A DNA stretch of 64,000 bases, from contig NC_079421.1 of NCBI RefSeq assembly GCF_026213295.1, positions 21,970,970-22,034,969 of the forward strand, given 5' to 3'. The notes beneath the pieces are model-generated. The model made no database searches. It had not been told where the DNA came from and worked only from the letters and a program-made list of their open reading frames with translations. Positions 12,401-24,025 of this stretch are shown in pieces. Position 1 is the stretch's first letter; every line of letters starts with the position of its first letter. The translations under genes and the position numbers were made by a program. This DNA is from Gadus chalcogrammus. Taxonomy: Eukaryota; Chordata; Actinopteri; Gadiformes; Gadidae.

Positions 12401-12486
12401 CTAGACTTAACCTTCTGTAAAATGTACGTTAGATACGAGTCTAGAGACTAGACTTAATCTTCTGTAAAATGTATGTTAGATATGCA
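12401..12486. repeat. 47-bp tandem duplication
   Basis: Two adjacent units start with CTAGACTTAA at 12401 and CTAGACTTAATC at 12448. Both continue with TTCTGTAAAATGTA and GTTAGATA. Units differ at a few positions, so the duplication is not brand new. Confidence 0.85.
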
Positions 12487-15320
12487 TCTCTTTCGACTTA
12501 CTTTCTTTTTTTCTATATCTATCTATTCTGTATATTACAATTCAGGGCAAAAGGTTGTAAATAAGGTGTTGTTGCCCTATGCACACACACTCACAGTCAC
12601 AGTCGCACAAATATCAACACATGTAAAATTATTAAAAGTTAGACAATATCACACATTTGCCATTATCTAATTAGTTTTGTAACCGTGGTATTTAAGCAAG
12701 GGTAATTGGTGAGGGTATTTGGAGAAACTGCAGTGGCCTCTCCCAGGTGTTGATAGATTCAGTGAGACATGACACAGGAAAGACAAGTTGTTATGGCAAC
12801 CATTGTTAATCAGTTCCGGCCTCTATATCCAACTTTACTCTCATTAAAGTTGCCGAATGACATTTAACCACCACACCAGGGACTTCACAATGCAAATAAA
12901 TGGAGAGCTCAGGAGTGAGAATTATAATAGCTTCCTTATTTAACTTTTAATGACCCAATCTAGTTTGTAAAAGTCACTACTTCAGGAATAGGTGGGCGCC
13001 CGGCTCCCTCCAGGCTTCTTATTGGCTAGTGGAAGGCAACAGTTTTCAAATGTTTTTTCTGTTGGTTAAAGGGCGGGAGGGTATTGCTAAAAGCTCAATC
13101 GCTTTCCGCAACACCGAGAGACTTTCTTCACTTATAAACTGTCTTTATGAAAAGCCCATTTCAGAGTTTTCACGCTACATTTCGTACAGGGGGTTTCGCT
13201 AATCCCCGGGCCCTCGTAATCAGGACCTAATCGAAAGTTAATCCACATAGCTCAACTCCACCTAGCCCTTGGCTAACGCAGCTTCCTACTCCATCTCTCA
13301 TTAACTTTGAATACGCGGGCCATTAGCCAACAGGTTGGAAGGCTTCCCGGCGGCTCGCCACCGAATCACTCGGCCATGCTAACACAAACTACTGCGTCTT
13401 GGAACCACGATTATCTGGGTTGCTGGAGTCCTTGCTAGATTCTGACCCTAACTAGGATACAGACTGTTTTCTTTTTTTATGCCTGAGCTCAGCTGTCACA
13501 ATATTGATTTCCGTTTCTCTCTTCACGGGCCGGACTTCTCTGTGCCAACCTTCTGGGTAAACGTTTCCAACAATTGGCAGAGACGGAGTCTTTGCAACTT
13601 AACAGTCGCTTGGTTAATTCAAGTGGCGGCTAATTACGTACAGTATAGTACTTTCTTTACTTCATCGTGATTTTCTCACCACATCAATTAGGCTCCGTAA
13701 CGGACAGACAAGGTTGGACTGTTTTCATTCTACCATTCGTTAATTTTTCTCCCCCCGAGTACATATCGATTTGTTGTGTAGGCATTCTGTTCTCATTAAG
13801 AAAATTTGAATCTGAATTATTTAATTGGCTGATTAAAGATGAATCAAAGCCAACTGGGCCGGTGAGGGATCAGCCCTCATTGGAAAACCTGAGGGCTGTT
13901 TCCCTGTTGCCTCGCCCCAAAAGGCAGTGCTGGGAAACACTGTTGTTGCCTTTACATGAAGGTATTGGACTATAAACCATGTCGCAGCCAGCCAACAATA
14001 AATAGTGATTTGATTACAAATGGTTAATGCAAGGGCAAACAAGTGAGTAAATTTAGCATTCCGGGGCCTTTCCTGACAGCTCTCAACTGATTACCCATTC
14101 GTCATTTCCGGCGCTGCGCTGACATATAGTTCTACAGTTGCTGTTGCTCTGAAGAATGGGAATGAGGTTAATGAATGTGGATGAGGCTAATTCCTCTGCA
14201 CTCGGCAAACCACAGAACTATAAAATATCCGTACATACAGGCCGGAGACGGGCGCTCGCCAAATGGATATGTTTATTGTACTCACGGGAACGCCGACTGC
14301 AATGGAATCGCTTGCCGCCCTCTCCGTTGCTGAGTTATCCGTGGAACTTGGAACATATTTATAGTTTTACGAGAGTACCATGCTGCAGAAGAATTACAGC
14401 TACTATGCATGTTTGTATGTGTGGGCGTGTGCGTCTGTCTGTCTGTCTGTCGGTCTGTCTGTCTGCTCTAGCAGCAAGCTAGCATGTGGCATCCCAGCAT
14501 ACACAAAACCCTTATGTCATGTATATAGATGGCGGTTCCTCAAAGGGTATGTCTATTACTCATTTGTGAATCGAAAGAGAAAGTTGTGTTTCACCAAGTG
14601 CAGGTAAACTGCACATGGCCAGAAAGAAGGCCTGGGTTTGACCTTTCAGAAGACAGTGTTAGTACAGCAAGGTCTAACAGAAACTACTATATTTATCGCC
14701 AAGTTCATGCCACGGTTCATACAAGGTTACTGTTGGCCTTTAAATGACTCTGACATTTGACAACCTTAACGACGCTCAAGCTAATTAGATTCATATCCAC
14801 GTTGCTGGAGAGATGGAACAATGAGGGGAAGTTAATGATCGACACCCTTTTTCCATCACAAAAGAGTGATACTTCTTTATTTTGAGTGGCCCAACTCAAT
14901 ATCAACTACAGCATCTCGGTCTCTTTCTGGCAACGATCAGACAGAACATGAGGTTGACGGGGTGGATTGTATGAGATGCATTTATTTCATAGTTTAAGAC
15001 AGGTTCACCGTCAAATTTATGAGCTTGTTTCTTAATTGCAGGGACATGCTATCGCATACGAAATGCGCTATTGAGTAGTGGCAATGTTGCATTGCCACAC
15101 TGCTGGTGAAACGCAACTCAATTTCACACAGTAGGAATCAATTCATTAGGTTTTTCCTTGACAGTCTACAGTGATGACTTCTGTGCCCTGGGAGGAACCT
15201 TAACAAGTTGTTATCGACCTCATCCTTTTGAGAACAACACAGTGGTTCTTGAGCTTATGTATTTTTAAACGGCAAGAATTTAGTTTTAATTTGCTTGATG
15301 CTGCACTTACTCCTGATATG
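12487..15320. other. unique AT-rich block, candidate conserved non-coding DNA
   Basis: Repeat-poor sequence with many TAAT/ATTA cores (for example GGCTAATTACG at 13629, TTTAATTGGCTGATTAAAG near 13820). A short (CTGT)n lies at 14433-14466. Two frames of ~100 codons (13667-13975, 14156-14482) have no recognisable domain. The low repeat content set against the window average suggests constraint, but that is inferred from appearance only. Confidence 0.35.
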
Positions 15321-15326
15321 AAGTTG

Positions 15327-15379
15327 TTAATTATAATGATTAATTGGCATCATTAATCATTAATTCCAACCATTAATCA
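15327..15379. promoter_or_regulatory. dense cluster of homeodomain-type TAAT cores
   Basis: About 53 bp hold six or more ATTA/TAAT cores in tight succession: TTAATTATAATGATTAATTG, then CATTAATCATTAATTCC and CCATTAATCACC. Several overlap as TGATTAAT-type composites like those bound by Hox/Pbx or paired-class homeodomains. Function is inferred from motif density alone. Confidence 0.4.
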
Positions 15380-16310
15380 CCTTCTATTTAGAAGTTGATG
15401 TCTATCTGTTCCTCGTACGAACCTAACCCGTCACGTTCCAAGTTGTCCTTTCAATAGCTCAATCATGCCATTGTTGTCGTTGTCTTTTTGTTTTTTGCTG
15501 GTTCTCTGAAGAATTTAAATGAGTTTGATGGTGCATGCAGATTGGTAGAATCTCCATTTAATCCTTCATGAAAATCATCAGTCCAACCAGTTGATTTAGC
15601 AAACGATTGGACACCTACCAACATGTCTGCAGCAGCTGGACTAATTATTATAAACAAATCAGGAAGGCACGGGATAATACATCAGCAGATTTTGATTGGA
15701 CACCACAGAGTAACTATGAGTTTGGCTTCTTAAAATAACGTTTTCAACATTGAATGGTCTTAAATAAAATGCTACATTGATAGAAAGGGGGTATTAGTGA
15801 TGGGTGCATTCCAGGAGGAAAACAAATGGACAGCAGCATAATGGCTTCCCTCCCTCCAGCGAGCTCTCTTACCAGACTGTGTCAGTTTGTAGACACATTT
15901 CATAGAGGTGAGGGTTCAATCCCCCCCCCCTTGCCAACCAGCTGTCTGAGCAGTAACCAGGGTACTGTTGCAACAAACAGGCCTTTATTGCAGATGCTTG
16001 GTCAATATGATTAGTGTACCGGCCAAGAGGAAGGAATTACAGGAAGGCTAATGGAGAGGGAGCCCGCCCTGCACTCCATGATTAATTAATTATAATTTTC
16101 TGCCTGATGCTTCTCTGGGGAGCAGGGTGCTTTGCTGCTGATGCACTGTCAGCATTCACAGGCCTATTACTGTGCCATGCTCTGTAAACCATACCTAACA
16201 CTTTTCCAGTTGCTTTACAAATTACAAACATAACTTCATGGAAAAAATGAAATTGGCAGATTCATTACGCTCTATAGGGATACAATTTATATGGAGACTT
16301 TGAAATGAGA
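15380..16310. other. unique AT-rich sequence
   Basis: Continues the TAAT-rich character, for example ATTAATTAATTATAATTT at 16081-16098. A C-run (9) sits at 15919-15929 beside GGTTCAATCC, which resembles a tRNA B-box, but no cloverleaf can be drawn around it. Confidence 0.35.
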
Positions 16311-16326
16311 GGGGGGGGGGGGGGGG
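16311..16326. repeat. poly-G run (16)
   Basis: Guanine homopolymer preceded by GAGA. Confidence 0.95.
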
Positions 16327-17020
16327 TTGGGATACAGAGAGCGGGTGATTAAGTTAGAATAGTTTGCTAACTTGTCTTTCCATTTTACATATAGATTTCT
16401 ATGCTGATGGACTGCTTGTGTCAAAACGACAAAACGGCTCTGAAGGCAGGGCCTTTAATTATTTCCATCAGCCATCCGATTTGCGCTGAGTGCATCCATA
16501 TAATTAGAAAATAAAAGTGGTTTATCTCAGAAACTGTACCAATCGATTGGGATTTAACTTCTTTGTGGTTTTTTTACCAAAATAAGCAAATATTTCATCT
16601 CACATCGCCTGTGCATTGATCACAGGCCTGGAGCAATTTGGACTTGAATAAAACACTGTCAACAATATAAAGATTTGTTGATATTTTGGACAAAAGGATT
16701 TATGGACATCGGCTGCCACAGCTTTCCAATGGACACTGGCAATGTTTCCAAAATAAATATCAAACATTGGGCAGAATGTGGCTCCTCTTCCCCGTCCCTG
16801 TGAGATATTAGTCCGCACACGTTCTCCTCCACAAAGAGTTCACATTAAGCCTCCACTAAGCCCTTGGCGGGCAAATAGGGTTGATGACATGTTGGAAAAC
16901 ATTCTTGAGCTCAGAATTAAGTCTGGACATGTACTCATTGATTGGGCTGAATCCCAGATCGGTGAGTCAGGGAAGGTAGAGAATAGGAGTCACGTTGCAG
17001 GACTTCATGCTCCCCTGGGA
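16327..17020. other. unique intergenic sequence
   Basis: Unique mixed sequence without repeats or a convincing exon. The 112-codon plus frame from 16778 runs into the following G tract and has no domain. Confidence 0.4.
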
Positions 17021-17058
17021 GGGGGGGGGGGGGGGGGGGTGAGTGGGTGGGGGGGGGG
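17021..17058. repeat. G-rich tract with poly-G 19
   Basis: G19, then TGAGTGGGT and G11. Four or more G-runs within 40 bp could form a G-quadruplex on the plus strand. Confidence 0.93.
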
Positions 17059-17905
17059 CCTTGTTAAAGGGACATCTTGTCTAAGATACTGTGGTACTTT
17101 ACAGACTTTTGGATAAAACCAGCCACCAAATGCTTCATGTTTACAAATGGCTAGTGTTTGTTTGAGGCACTTTGGCACAGCGGAAGACATTCATCCAAAC
17201 GATTAATTTGGGTGATTTCACTGAACTAGTAATCTAAACAAGCACACCATTGCTTTGTGATGTGTGCAGATTTATCAATAGAGAGTAAAATAAAGTTTCC
17301 CTGTGGCAGTAGATCCTTTACAAGCCTCTCCCTTTCCTCATACCTGAAAAAGTATTTTTTTAATCTTTAATGTCACACCAGTTTATTTACTATACTCATA
17401 TTGTGGGTGTCCTGGAAAATGTCAACGGCAGAGAAATAGTTGGCGTAGCATAGCAATTAGATATAAGGTTTTGCAACAGCTTTAGAAGGAGGAATAGGCA
17501 GAAGCATACATTCGCATAAGCAGATGAATCAATATTGAAGGAGCTGCAGGTAGTGTGGTGGTGAAAAATATGCTATGTGTAGTTCGACCACTTGAGAGAA
17601 CGTAGGCTATGAGTAAAGTTGTCCTAATTGCCTGCTGAATGGAAAAATACTGTAATGACTGCAATATTATCACCTGCTGACATAAGCAAAGGGAGAGGAT
17701 GGGGGAGGAGGGGGCAGAGATTTCTTAAGAAGTTTAGTCTCGTAGGACACACAGGCTTATGAAGTGGGAGGCGTTTTGGATTGCTGGCAAGTTTGACTTT
17801 GAGACTGCAAAACTGCCGAATTGCAAAGCAGATGATAAAGTAATTAGAATATTGTTAATGATGAAATTTGAGATGCATTTCACGTCCGGAAAATAATCTA
17901 AAGCA
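17059..17905. other. unique intergenic sequence
   Basis: AT-rich, repeat-poor. GGGGGAGGAGGGGGC sits at 17701-17715. Nothing else was recognised. Confidence 0.4.
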
Positions 17906-17928
17906 TTAAGAAAAATAAAAAAATCAAT

Positions 17929-17964
<36 letters not shown>

Positions 17965-17988
17965 ATTGATTTTTTTATTTTTTCTTAA
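17906..17988. repeat. 83-bp near-perfect AT palindrome with TTAA ends
   Basis: The left arm starts TTAAGAAAAATAAAAAAATC and continues AATTATTTTATATA. The right arm is its reverse complement apart from one extra A/T. The centre is (TA)n. Both ends are TTAA. The whole can fold into one hairpin. TTAA is the target of piggyBac and Kolobok elements, so a miniature foldback element is possible, but an AT-driven snap-back origin is equally possible. Confidence 0.85.
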
Positions 17989-18486
17989 GAATATATTTAT
18001 ATATATAATGAGTTTAATGGCTGTTGTAAAGAATTTATTGAATCATTGCATAATAATTTTAACGTTTATGAACGTCTCATTCATAGAGACGTCTAACCGT
18101 TGTCTGGAGGCGTCTAAGTAGACCGAGGGGTCCTCATGAAGCCGATCTCCAGGTCCTACAGAGGGAGGGAGAGCTGGAGACCAAGCCAAAGGCCCAAGCC
18201 AAAGGCAGAAGGCCGGCATCTCACAAACTAATCACAAGCCTCCCTCCTGATCCGAGACATTAGCACGCAGCGCGAGAAGACGCCCGCCGCCGCCACCGTG
18301 TCCGTCCGCTCGCTGCGCCGCCAGCCCCCGGTGGCTTGTTGTGTTTCCGACAGCCTGCGCGATGGGCTGGCTGTGTGGTGGACGGCCAGGCCAGCTGTAC
18401 CACTGTAAAATGTCTTTCCCATTGCCGCTATCAACATGCGGCTTAATACTGTGCTGGGGGGGCGTTGGTGGGGGACAGGCGGACAA
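17989..18486. other. AT-rich to GC-rich transition
   Basis: AT-rich to about 18060, with a short AGACGTCT-related inverted motif near 18075-18115 (GTCTCATTCATAGAGACGTC). It then turns GC-rich with many CpG (18240-18480). No exon was recognised: two overlapping minus frames of 91-101 codons are proline and arginine rich from composition. Confidence 0.35.
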
Positions 18487-18500
18487 GGGGGGGGGGGGGG
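18487..18500. repeat. poly-G run (14)
   Basis: Guanine homopolymer in a G-rich neighbourhood (GGGGGGGCGTTGGTGGGGG just upstream). Confidence 0.94.
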
Positions 18501-19262
18501 CACAGGTGGCAGCTGGGCCTTTTAAAGGACTGCACAATGGAGTGGAACAATGAGGGGGCCCGACGCAGAGAACATCGGGGTGGCATCACGGAGAGGGGAG
18601 TGGCGTTATAGGGAGCCATCGGTCCACTCCGGCAACCTGGCACCCGCACGGACAACACGGCCCCACAAAGAACCCCAATCTGGGCCGCGGAAGCGAGTCT
18701 TAAAACGAACGGTTCATGGCGAGCGACGGTGATGAGCTGCCGCCGGTGAGGTGGTTATTACCATCGCGAGCTGAAAAGGTGTCCTGGATTATAAGGAGGA
18801 CAGTGTGAGGGGGCAGTAACACGTTTCTTCGTCGCTCGACACATGAATTCCCTGTATCTTGATCCAAGCCAACGGTGGTTTAGGCAGACCACTATAGGAA
18901 ATAAACTAAATGGGTTTATGGGACTTTTTGTGTATCAGCCTTTAGCACCACTCGCCTGCACCGCGTCCAAGCTTGACATTTAGAGGCTTGGTCTGGTTCC
19001 CTCACATCGCTTCTGCCTACCCCTCGCATCCAGCCGGGCTGGCGGTAATGAAACTGTCGGGCCTAGTGGGCCTTTGCTCTCCAGTGGAGATCTATAATGC
19101 ACTAAAGAATATGTGCTGATGCATATGACGAGTTCTGGAGCAGGCGGCTGTCTGCAGACACTTACTCCTCCGCTTGGCGGTGGGATTCTGAACACACAAG
19201 CAGCCATGAAGGCACTACGGTGGATCCCAATCGAGATTAGAGGAAGTGGTCTCCAAATCTCT
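18501..19262. other. GC-rich unique block
   Basis: CpG-containing unique DNA at 18540-18800 (GGGCCGCGGAAGCGAG, GGCGAGCGACGG), then moderate GC. No promoter element or exon can be defined. Confidence 0.35.
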
Positions 19263-19284
19263 CCCCCCCCCCCCCCCCCCCCCC
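19263..19284. repeat. poly-C run (22)
   Basis: Uninterrupted cytosine homopolymer. Confidence 0.97.
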
Positions 19285-19611
19285 TCACTGCCTTGCACTG
19301 GATGGAAGGTTCCAAGTTAGCTCGGGTTTTTTTGTGCTCATACCTGAAACCATGGACATTTATTATAATTATACAACATTAAATAAATAGCATGATGTTT
19401 GTGTGAAACAAAACGGCACACATTTCTTTTACAAGTAAAAGGGCCGAAAGTACAGACCTCTGCCCTTAAAGGCCAGTCAAGACTTTTTAACATGACGGTA
19501 AAGCAACTTCATGAAGGCTCTTGAAAGGGGCAGCTTCTTTCACCCTTGTTATAGGAGTTTTTTCCCGTATATACATACAGTATATTGCTGTATCCAACTC
19601 CACACTATCAG
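19285..19611. other. unique intergenic sequence
   Basis: AT-rich. TTATTATAATTATAC near 19360 and AAATAAATAG just after. Nothing recognised. Confidence 0.4.
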
Positions 19612-19722
19612 GATAGGTGTACTCTTCAAAGCCTATGTTTTCTATTGTTTGTGGATACTATATATACATATCCACATTTGTATATACAGTATGTATGAAT
19701 AATATATTTGTGTGCATATTAT

Positions 19723-19785
<63 letters not shown>

Positions 19786-19828
19786 ATACACAACAATAGA
19801 AAACGTAGACTTTGAAAAGTACACCTAG
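19612..19828. mobile_element. inverted-repeat (MITE-like) element with a microsatellite core
   Basis: Two ~45-bp arms in inverted orientation, about 85-90% alike by eye. The left arm (19612-19657) has TAGGTGTACTCTTCAAAGCC and TTTTCTATTGTTTGTG. The right arm (19785-19828), on the opposite strand, has TAGGTGTACTTTTCAAAGTC and TTTTCTATTGTTGTG. The loop holds TATATACATA-type sequence and a (GT)n array at 19730-19784. No coding capacity. This looks like a small foldback transposon inside which a microsatellite has grown. Confidence 0.7.
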
Positions 19829-21079
19829 CCTATACGGAGAACCGAACGAGAAAACAATAAAACAAGGATGACCTTAAAGAACCTATTGGGAGCATGCATG
19901 CATACCACGTGTGGCCGGCTAGCTTCCTGATGAGACTCCTGTCTTCCATGACTCATCTCCCTTGGCCCCGACCAGCCAGTGCTGATGCCCCATCCTGGGG
20001 GAGAGAGCAGCGTTTGACATCACCGCACCACTGGCTCCAGATGACATGTTGAACTGACCATAGCCTCTTTGTAAGCCTTCTGCCGACATGAATAAGTCAC
20101 GTGACTCACTGTGAACGCGGGCCGAGTTCAGCAGACGGAAATGAACCCGTAGCTTAGAGTTTCTCCATCGGTGGTTTCATCCGCGCTCCCGAGTGCCCGA
20201 CCTCGTTTTAATTGGGGGCCATGTATTGTTTTTGCCCGTATTATGAAACCCACCGCTGACGAAATATCACAGGCCTTCATTAAGATAAGATGGAGGAAAA
20301 ACAGCCAACCTCGTGCGTTCACCTCCTGCCTGCGTGGGGCCGGCCCTAATGATGGTGGTTACAGGGGGTTTGATGAGGAATCCATGAAGGGGACCTTGCT
20401 TGCCCCCCATGGAAGTGATAATGAATTGGGTGTCATGGTTCCCCATTGTATTTAATTCATTTTTCTGTTCACTCCAACAATGATTAATATTCAAATAATT
20501 AGACGGGAAACCGAAGCCCCTAATGGAAGCCCTCCAGGCCCGAGGTTAATTCAGTCCCGTGTTATTCGCTCACGTTCCTTGTCGAGCCGCTCTGCCCCCA
20601 AAGAGTGCGTCGGTTTTGGGCGCCTTTCGTCGCCACCAGTCTGGCGGCTTCCAGGGATAAATATTCAGTATTCCCGGCCCCGGCGCGTACTGTGATTGTT
20701 TTTCATCTTCGAATGCGCATTGTCGTCGCCTCGCCGTCTCCGACCCGACAGCAACAGATCAACCAGGCGTCCCGACGTGGGGTTTGTGTTGTGGAGACAC
20801 GCTGCTTAAGCCATACCTAGATTGCGGTTTGTTTGATTCCACGATGACAATGGTCAACCCCGGTCCCTCCGTCTCCACTGTAATGCGCTTCAGAGATTGT
20901 GGGAAGACTAAGCCGGGTTTGGGGCTTTGTTCGGGAGCCATTGTGTTGGCCAGACTACTTCTGCAGCTTTTCAAATGTTTTATTTCATCCTCTGCCTTTT
21001 CCCTGCCATATGATTACGTTTTGTCGTAGTGTTTTGGCAAATTGGGATTGAAGTCGAGGAAAATGTGCACTCATGCATG
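19829..21079. other. unique block, part possibly conserved
   Basis: Includes repeat-poor stretches at 20150-20680 and 20820-21030, with TAAT cores (ATGATTAATATTCAAATAAT at 20480-20499). Frames of 70-94 codons show no domain. Confidence 0.35.
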
Positions 21080-21325
21080 CAGGCACACACGCACACAAAA
21101 CATAAACTCAAACACACACACACACACTTAGACACATGCACATACACTTACAAATACATACATGCACACACACACACAGATAAAGACACACACGCGCAAA
21201 TATAAAGACACACACACACACACACGCACACGCACACACAAAGACGCACACACATAGACGCACACACATAGACGCACACACACATACATAAACAAACACT
21301 CACACAGAAACACACACACACACAC
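21080..21325. repeat. degenerate (CA)n region
   Basis: About 245 bp of CA runs broken by AAACAT, CACGCG, TACATA and the near-repeated unit ACACACATAGACGC (21247-21278). It reads open on the minus strand as Cys-Val-rich frames, which are repeat artefacts. Confidence 0.92.
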
Positions 21326-21727
21326 TTGTGTCCTCCCATGAGGGGACATTATGTTCAGTGGGGCACATGCGCATCCAGCTGACTCCTCTCCAACCTCACT
21401 TTATTACATTTTATGCCCTGGCATGCATGTGCTCCTCGCGTAAAAGCAGCCCTTTCTTGGCTGATGATAAGGTACCCACTCTGCTGCTGAGTGTGTGTGT
21501 GTGTGTGTGGGGGTGCGTGTCGGACGTGTCTGTGCGTGTGTTATTGTCTGGGGCTGTGTTATTTGGGCCGTGTATGCTGAACTCAAAATGAAGAGGTTTC
21601 TGGGCTCGGTATTGGAAAATAATATTTGGTTGACATGCCGAGCACTGTGAGCAGGATGAAAGGTGCGGTGCTCAGTGCAGGCACCTTAATTGAAAACGAA
21701 TGAATTCCAAATGTTTTAGACACTCAG
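21326..21727. other. unique sequence with a short (GT)n
   Basis: A (GT)n of about 9 units at 21490-21508, followed by GGGGGTGCGTG. Nothing else was recognised. Confidence 0.4.
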
Positions 21728-21745
21728 CCCCCCCCCCCCCCCCCC
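21728..21745. repeat. poly-C run (18)
   Basis: Uninterrupted cytosine homopolymer. Confidence 0.96.
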
Positions 21746-21891
21746 GTGTCGGGACTAAATATAATAATGTATTTTTTCAGATTTTTTTTTCTTTCCCCCT
21801 CTTCGACATTTGACACTCAATTTTCAACAGTGACAGTAATGTAATTGCTTTGAAAAGTCATGGCTGAACTTTATTAAGTATCAAATACCTA

Positions 21892-21935
21892 CACGCACAC
21901 ACGCACGCACACAAACACACACACACACGCACACA
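21892..21935. repeat. short degenerate (CA)n
   Basis: ACGCACACACGCACGCACAC followed by further CA units. Confidence 0.9.
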
Positions 21936-23291
21936 TTCCCCAGCACTATTATTTACCCACAAAGTGGTGCTATGTCTTATATCCACTCAACCTTGCTACA
22001 TGTTCAATCCTGTTGTTAAAGACTGATGCTCCCATTGACTGGACTAAATACCGGGATGAAACGAAACATGCTTTTATTTTTTGCATATTGATTCCGTTAC
22101 GATGCCCCCCCGCTGCGGTGGGTTACCAGTGCTTGAGGATAATGAATTTAGAAATTGATCCGTCAATACCCTGGTAATTGATCCAATCAATACAAATGCA
22201 CTCTCACAAAAAGCCTGCTTAATCCATGCGGCAAACATTTTGTTTCAACATTGTACCTCAAGACAAGCATGATTCTGTTATTTTGTATGTATTTGTGCTA
22301 TCTTGTATTGAGTTTTATTTGAGTTCAAACAATTTGATCTATTACTACTATTCAGTATGTCATATATGGCACCAGCCAGGGAGGTTCACGGGTCGTGTTT
22401 TGCGTGTTGAAGTCAAGCCTCAAGTCTTTGGTCACGAATCGAGGTCAAGTCTCAAGTCTTTTGCTTCAAGTTATACGTCCTTGAGCTTAAAAATAGTACA
22501 TTGTTGCATTGTCGCATTCCCTCACATATCTTTCTATGGATTGAATCCCAACAATGCATAGCTTACCTGCACAAGCCTGCAAAAGCCTCACCTATCATTT
22601 TAGCCTTTTGACTCCAATAACTTATAATATGACAGCCCTTCAGAAAGGTGTGGCCGACACCACAGACAGGTCATCATACTGTCTGTGTTCTAACACGTGT
22701 GTCCAAGTTTTAAGAGGAACCCAGACCTTGACCCCATGAAGAATTGCAGTGGTGCTTGACCACGACTATCGGTTCAATCTCTATAAATCCATATCAATCC
22801 TCATATTGACAGCTGACATCAAATGGCCCCTCAGCCGTACAACCGCGATCATCCAAACTCAGTAATTGATCGGCGATTGCCAATAGCATTGACCATCGGA
22901 AGACTGGCTATGCTGTGCAATTTGTCTCAACATGTTGGCGGTAAAATGTCAGTAAAATGATAGTTCTCAAAATAGAGCTATCAAAAAAACCATTATGGAT
23001 AAATAAAACCCAATAAAATCCCCAAAATGTGCCTTAATGTTCATCATTGGATAATGAGTCCTGAGGTTGACCCGCCGTCGCGGCCGTTCGCTTTGAGGGG
23101 AAGCATCGCTGTGGGGATAGGGGTCGCTGCTCCGCCCGCACGCCGCTGGCACGGGCTGATGTAATTAGACGGGGAGAAATCCTCCAGGTGTTTTATGGCT
23201 GTGCACAAGGTCAGCCCTGCCACATTTAGGATGCCTTCCAGGCGTGAGTAGGACGCGTCGCAGGGCCTGCTTGACTGACTGTGTGTGAATT
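21936..23291. other. unique sequence with a short AAGTCTC-type patch
   Basis: Mostly unique. At 22408-22475 the motif CAAGTCTC/CAAGTCTTT recurs several times in direct order (TCAAGCCTCAAGTCTTTGG, then TCAAGTCTCAAGTCTTTTG). This pattern is known from dispersed fish repeats, but no element borders are visible. The 111-codon frame from 22226 has no domain. Confidence 0.35.
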
Positions 23292-23428
23292 TCCACCCCC
23301 ACCGCCGCTACCACCCCCGCCCCCGCCACCACCCCCGCCACCACCTCCGCCACCATCACCCCCAGCGCCGCCGCCACCACCACCACCACCCCTCCCACCA
23401 CCACCACCACCACCTCCACCACCCCTGA
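23292..23428. repeat. CCACC/CCGCC minisatellite
   Basis: About 137 bp of trinucleotide-like CCACCACC, CCGCCACC and CACCCCCGCC units. Minus-strand translation is Val/Gly/Ala rich and plus-strand is Pro/Thr/His rich. There is no start or splice context, so it is treated as non-coding. Confidence 0.92.
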
Positions 23429-23842
23429 GGACCTCAACTCAGCTCAAATAAGTTCCGCCAGCGTCGCCGCCCCTCGGCAGGGTCTGTCGTAACACATCAC
23501 GACGCCATGAGGGAGGTTAATGGAGCAGCCCAGCCTGATAATGTCACCCCAATTGTCCCTTTTTATGTCAAATAGGAGGCTGGGCATGTATGTATGCTCA
23601 AGTCCATGTCGGGGAGCGTGGAGTGGGCCCTGGTGAGCATTAAACATAAAGAATCCCCCAGACTGATTAACAGAGAAGAGGGGGGGGTAGCATGCATGAA
23701 GAGCATGGGGGTCAGACTCAGACACATGACTGAGAGGAGCCAATCAGTGGAGGAGCAGGTGAGGCATGGCTAATACCAAGATAATGATTACATCATCGTT
23801 AGACGGGGGGGCTTGCCGCTCTGAGCGCTCCCGTACATCCAA
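23429..23842. other. unique intergenic sequence
   Basis: Unique, mid-GC. A 99-codon minus frame (23444-23743) has no recognisable domain. G8 at 23680-23687. Confidence 0.35.
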
Positions 23843-23849
23843 ATGTTAC

Positions 23850-24025
23850 AGAGGGGGGAGGTTGTGAGAGGGGTGGGCGGAGGGGGGAGGGGGGGGGGGA
23901 GTAAGGCCCCCCATCCGTCCTGCTCTCACCTTGGCCCGCAGTGTGCCCGCCGCGGCCCAGTTGTCACATTTGAGTGGTTTGTGTCGGGGGACGGGGGACG
24001 GGGGACGGGGGGGACGGGGGGGGGC
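23850..24025. repeat. G-rich tract ending in a (GGGGGAC)n 7-bp repeat
   Basis: G-runs of 6-10 at 23850-23900 (GGGCGGAGGGGGGAGG), then CG-rich unique DNA. At 23985-24025 there are four to five units of GGGGGAC. The evenly spaced G-runs satisfy the G-quadruplex pattern on the plus strand. Confidence 0.88.

Noticed and set aside
15160..15185. microRNA-like ACAGTCTACAGTGATG (similar to miR-132)
   Set aside because: Mature sequence does not match beyond ~11 bases and no hairpin partner is present.
15905..15930. tRNA B-box-like GGTTCAATCC
   Set aside because: No A-box at the right distance and no cloverleaf arms.
21080..21325. CRISPR-like spaced repeats in the CA region
   Set aside because: Units are irregular, low-complexity and the DNA is vertebrate; no direct-repeat/spacer structure.
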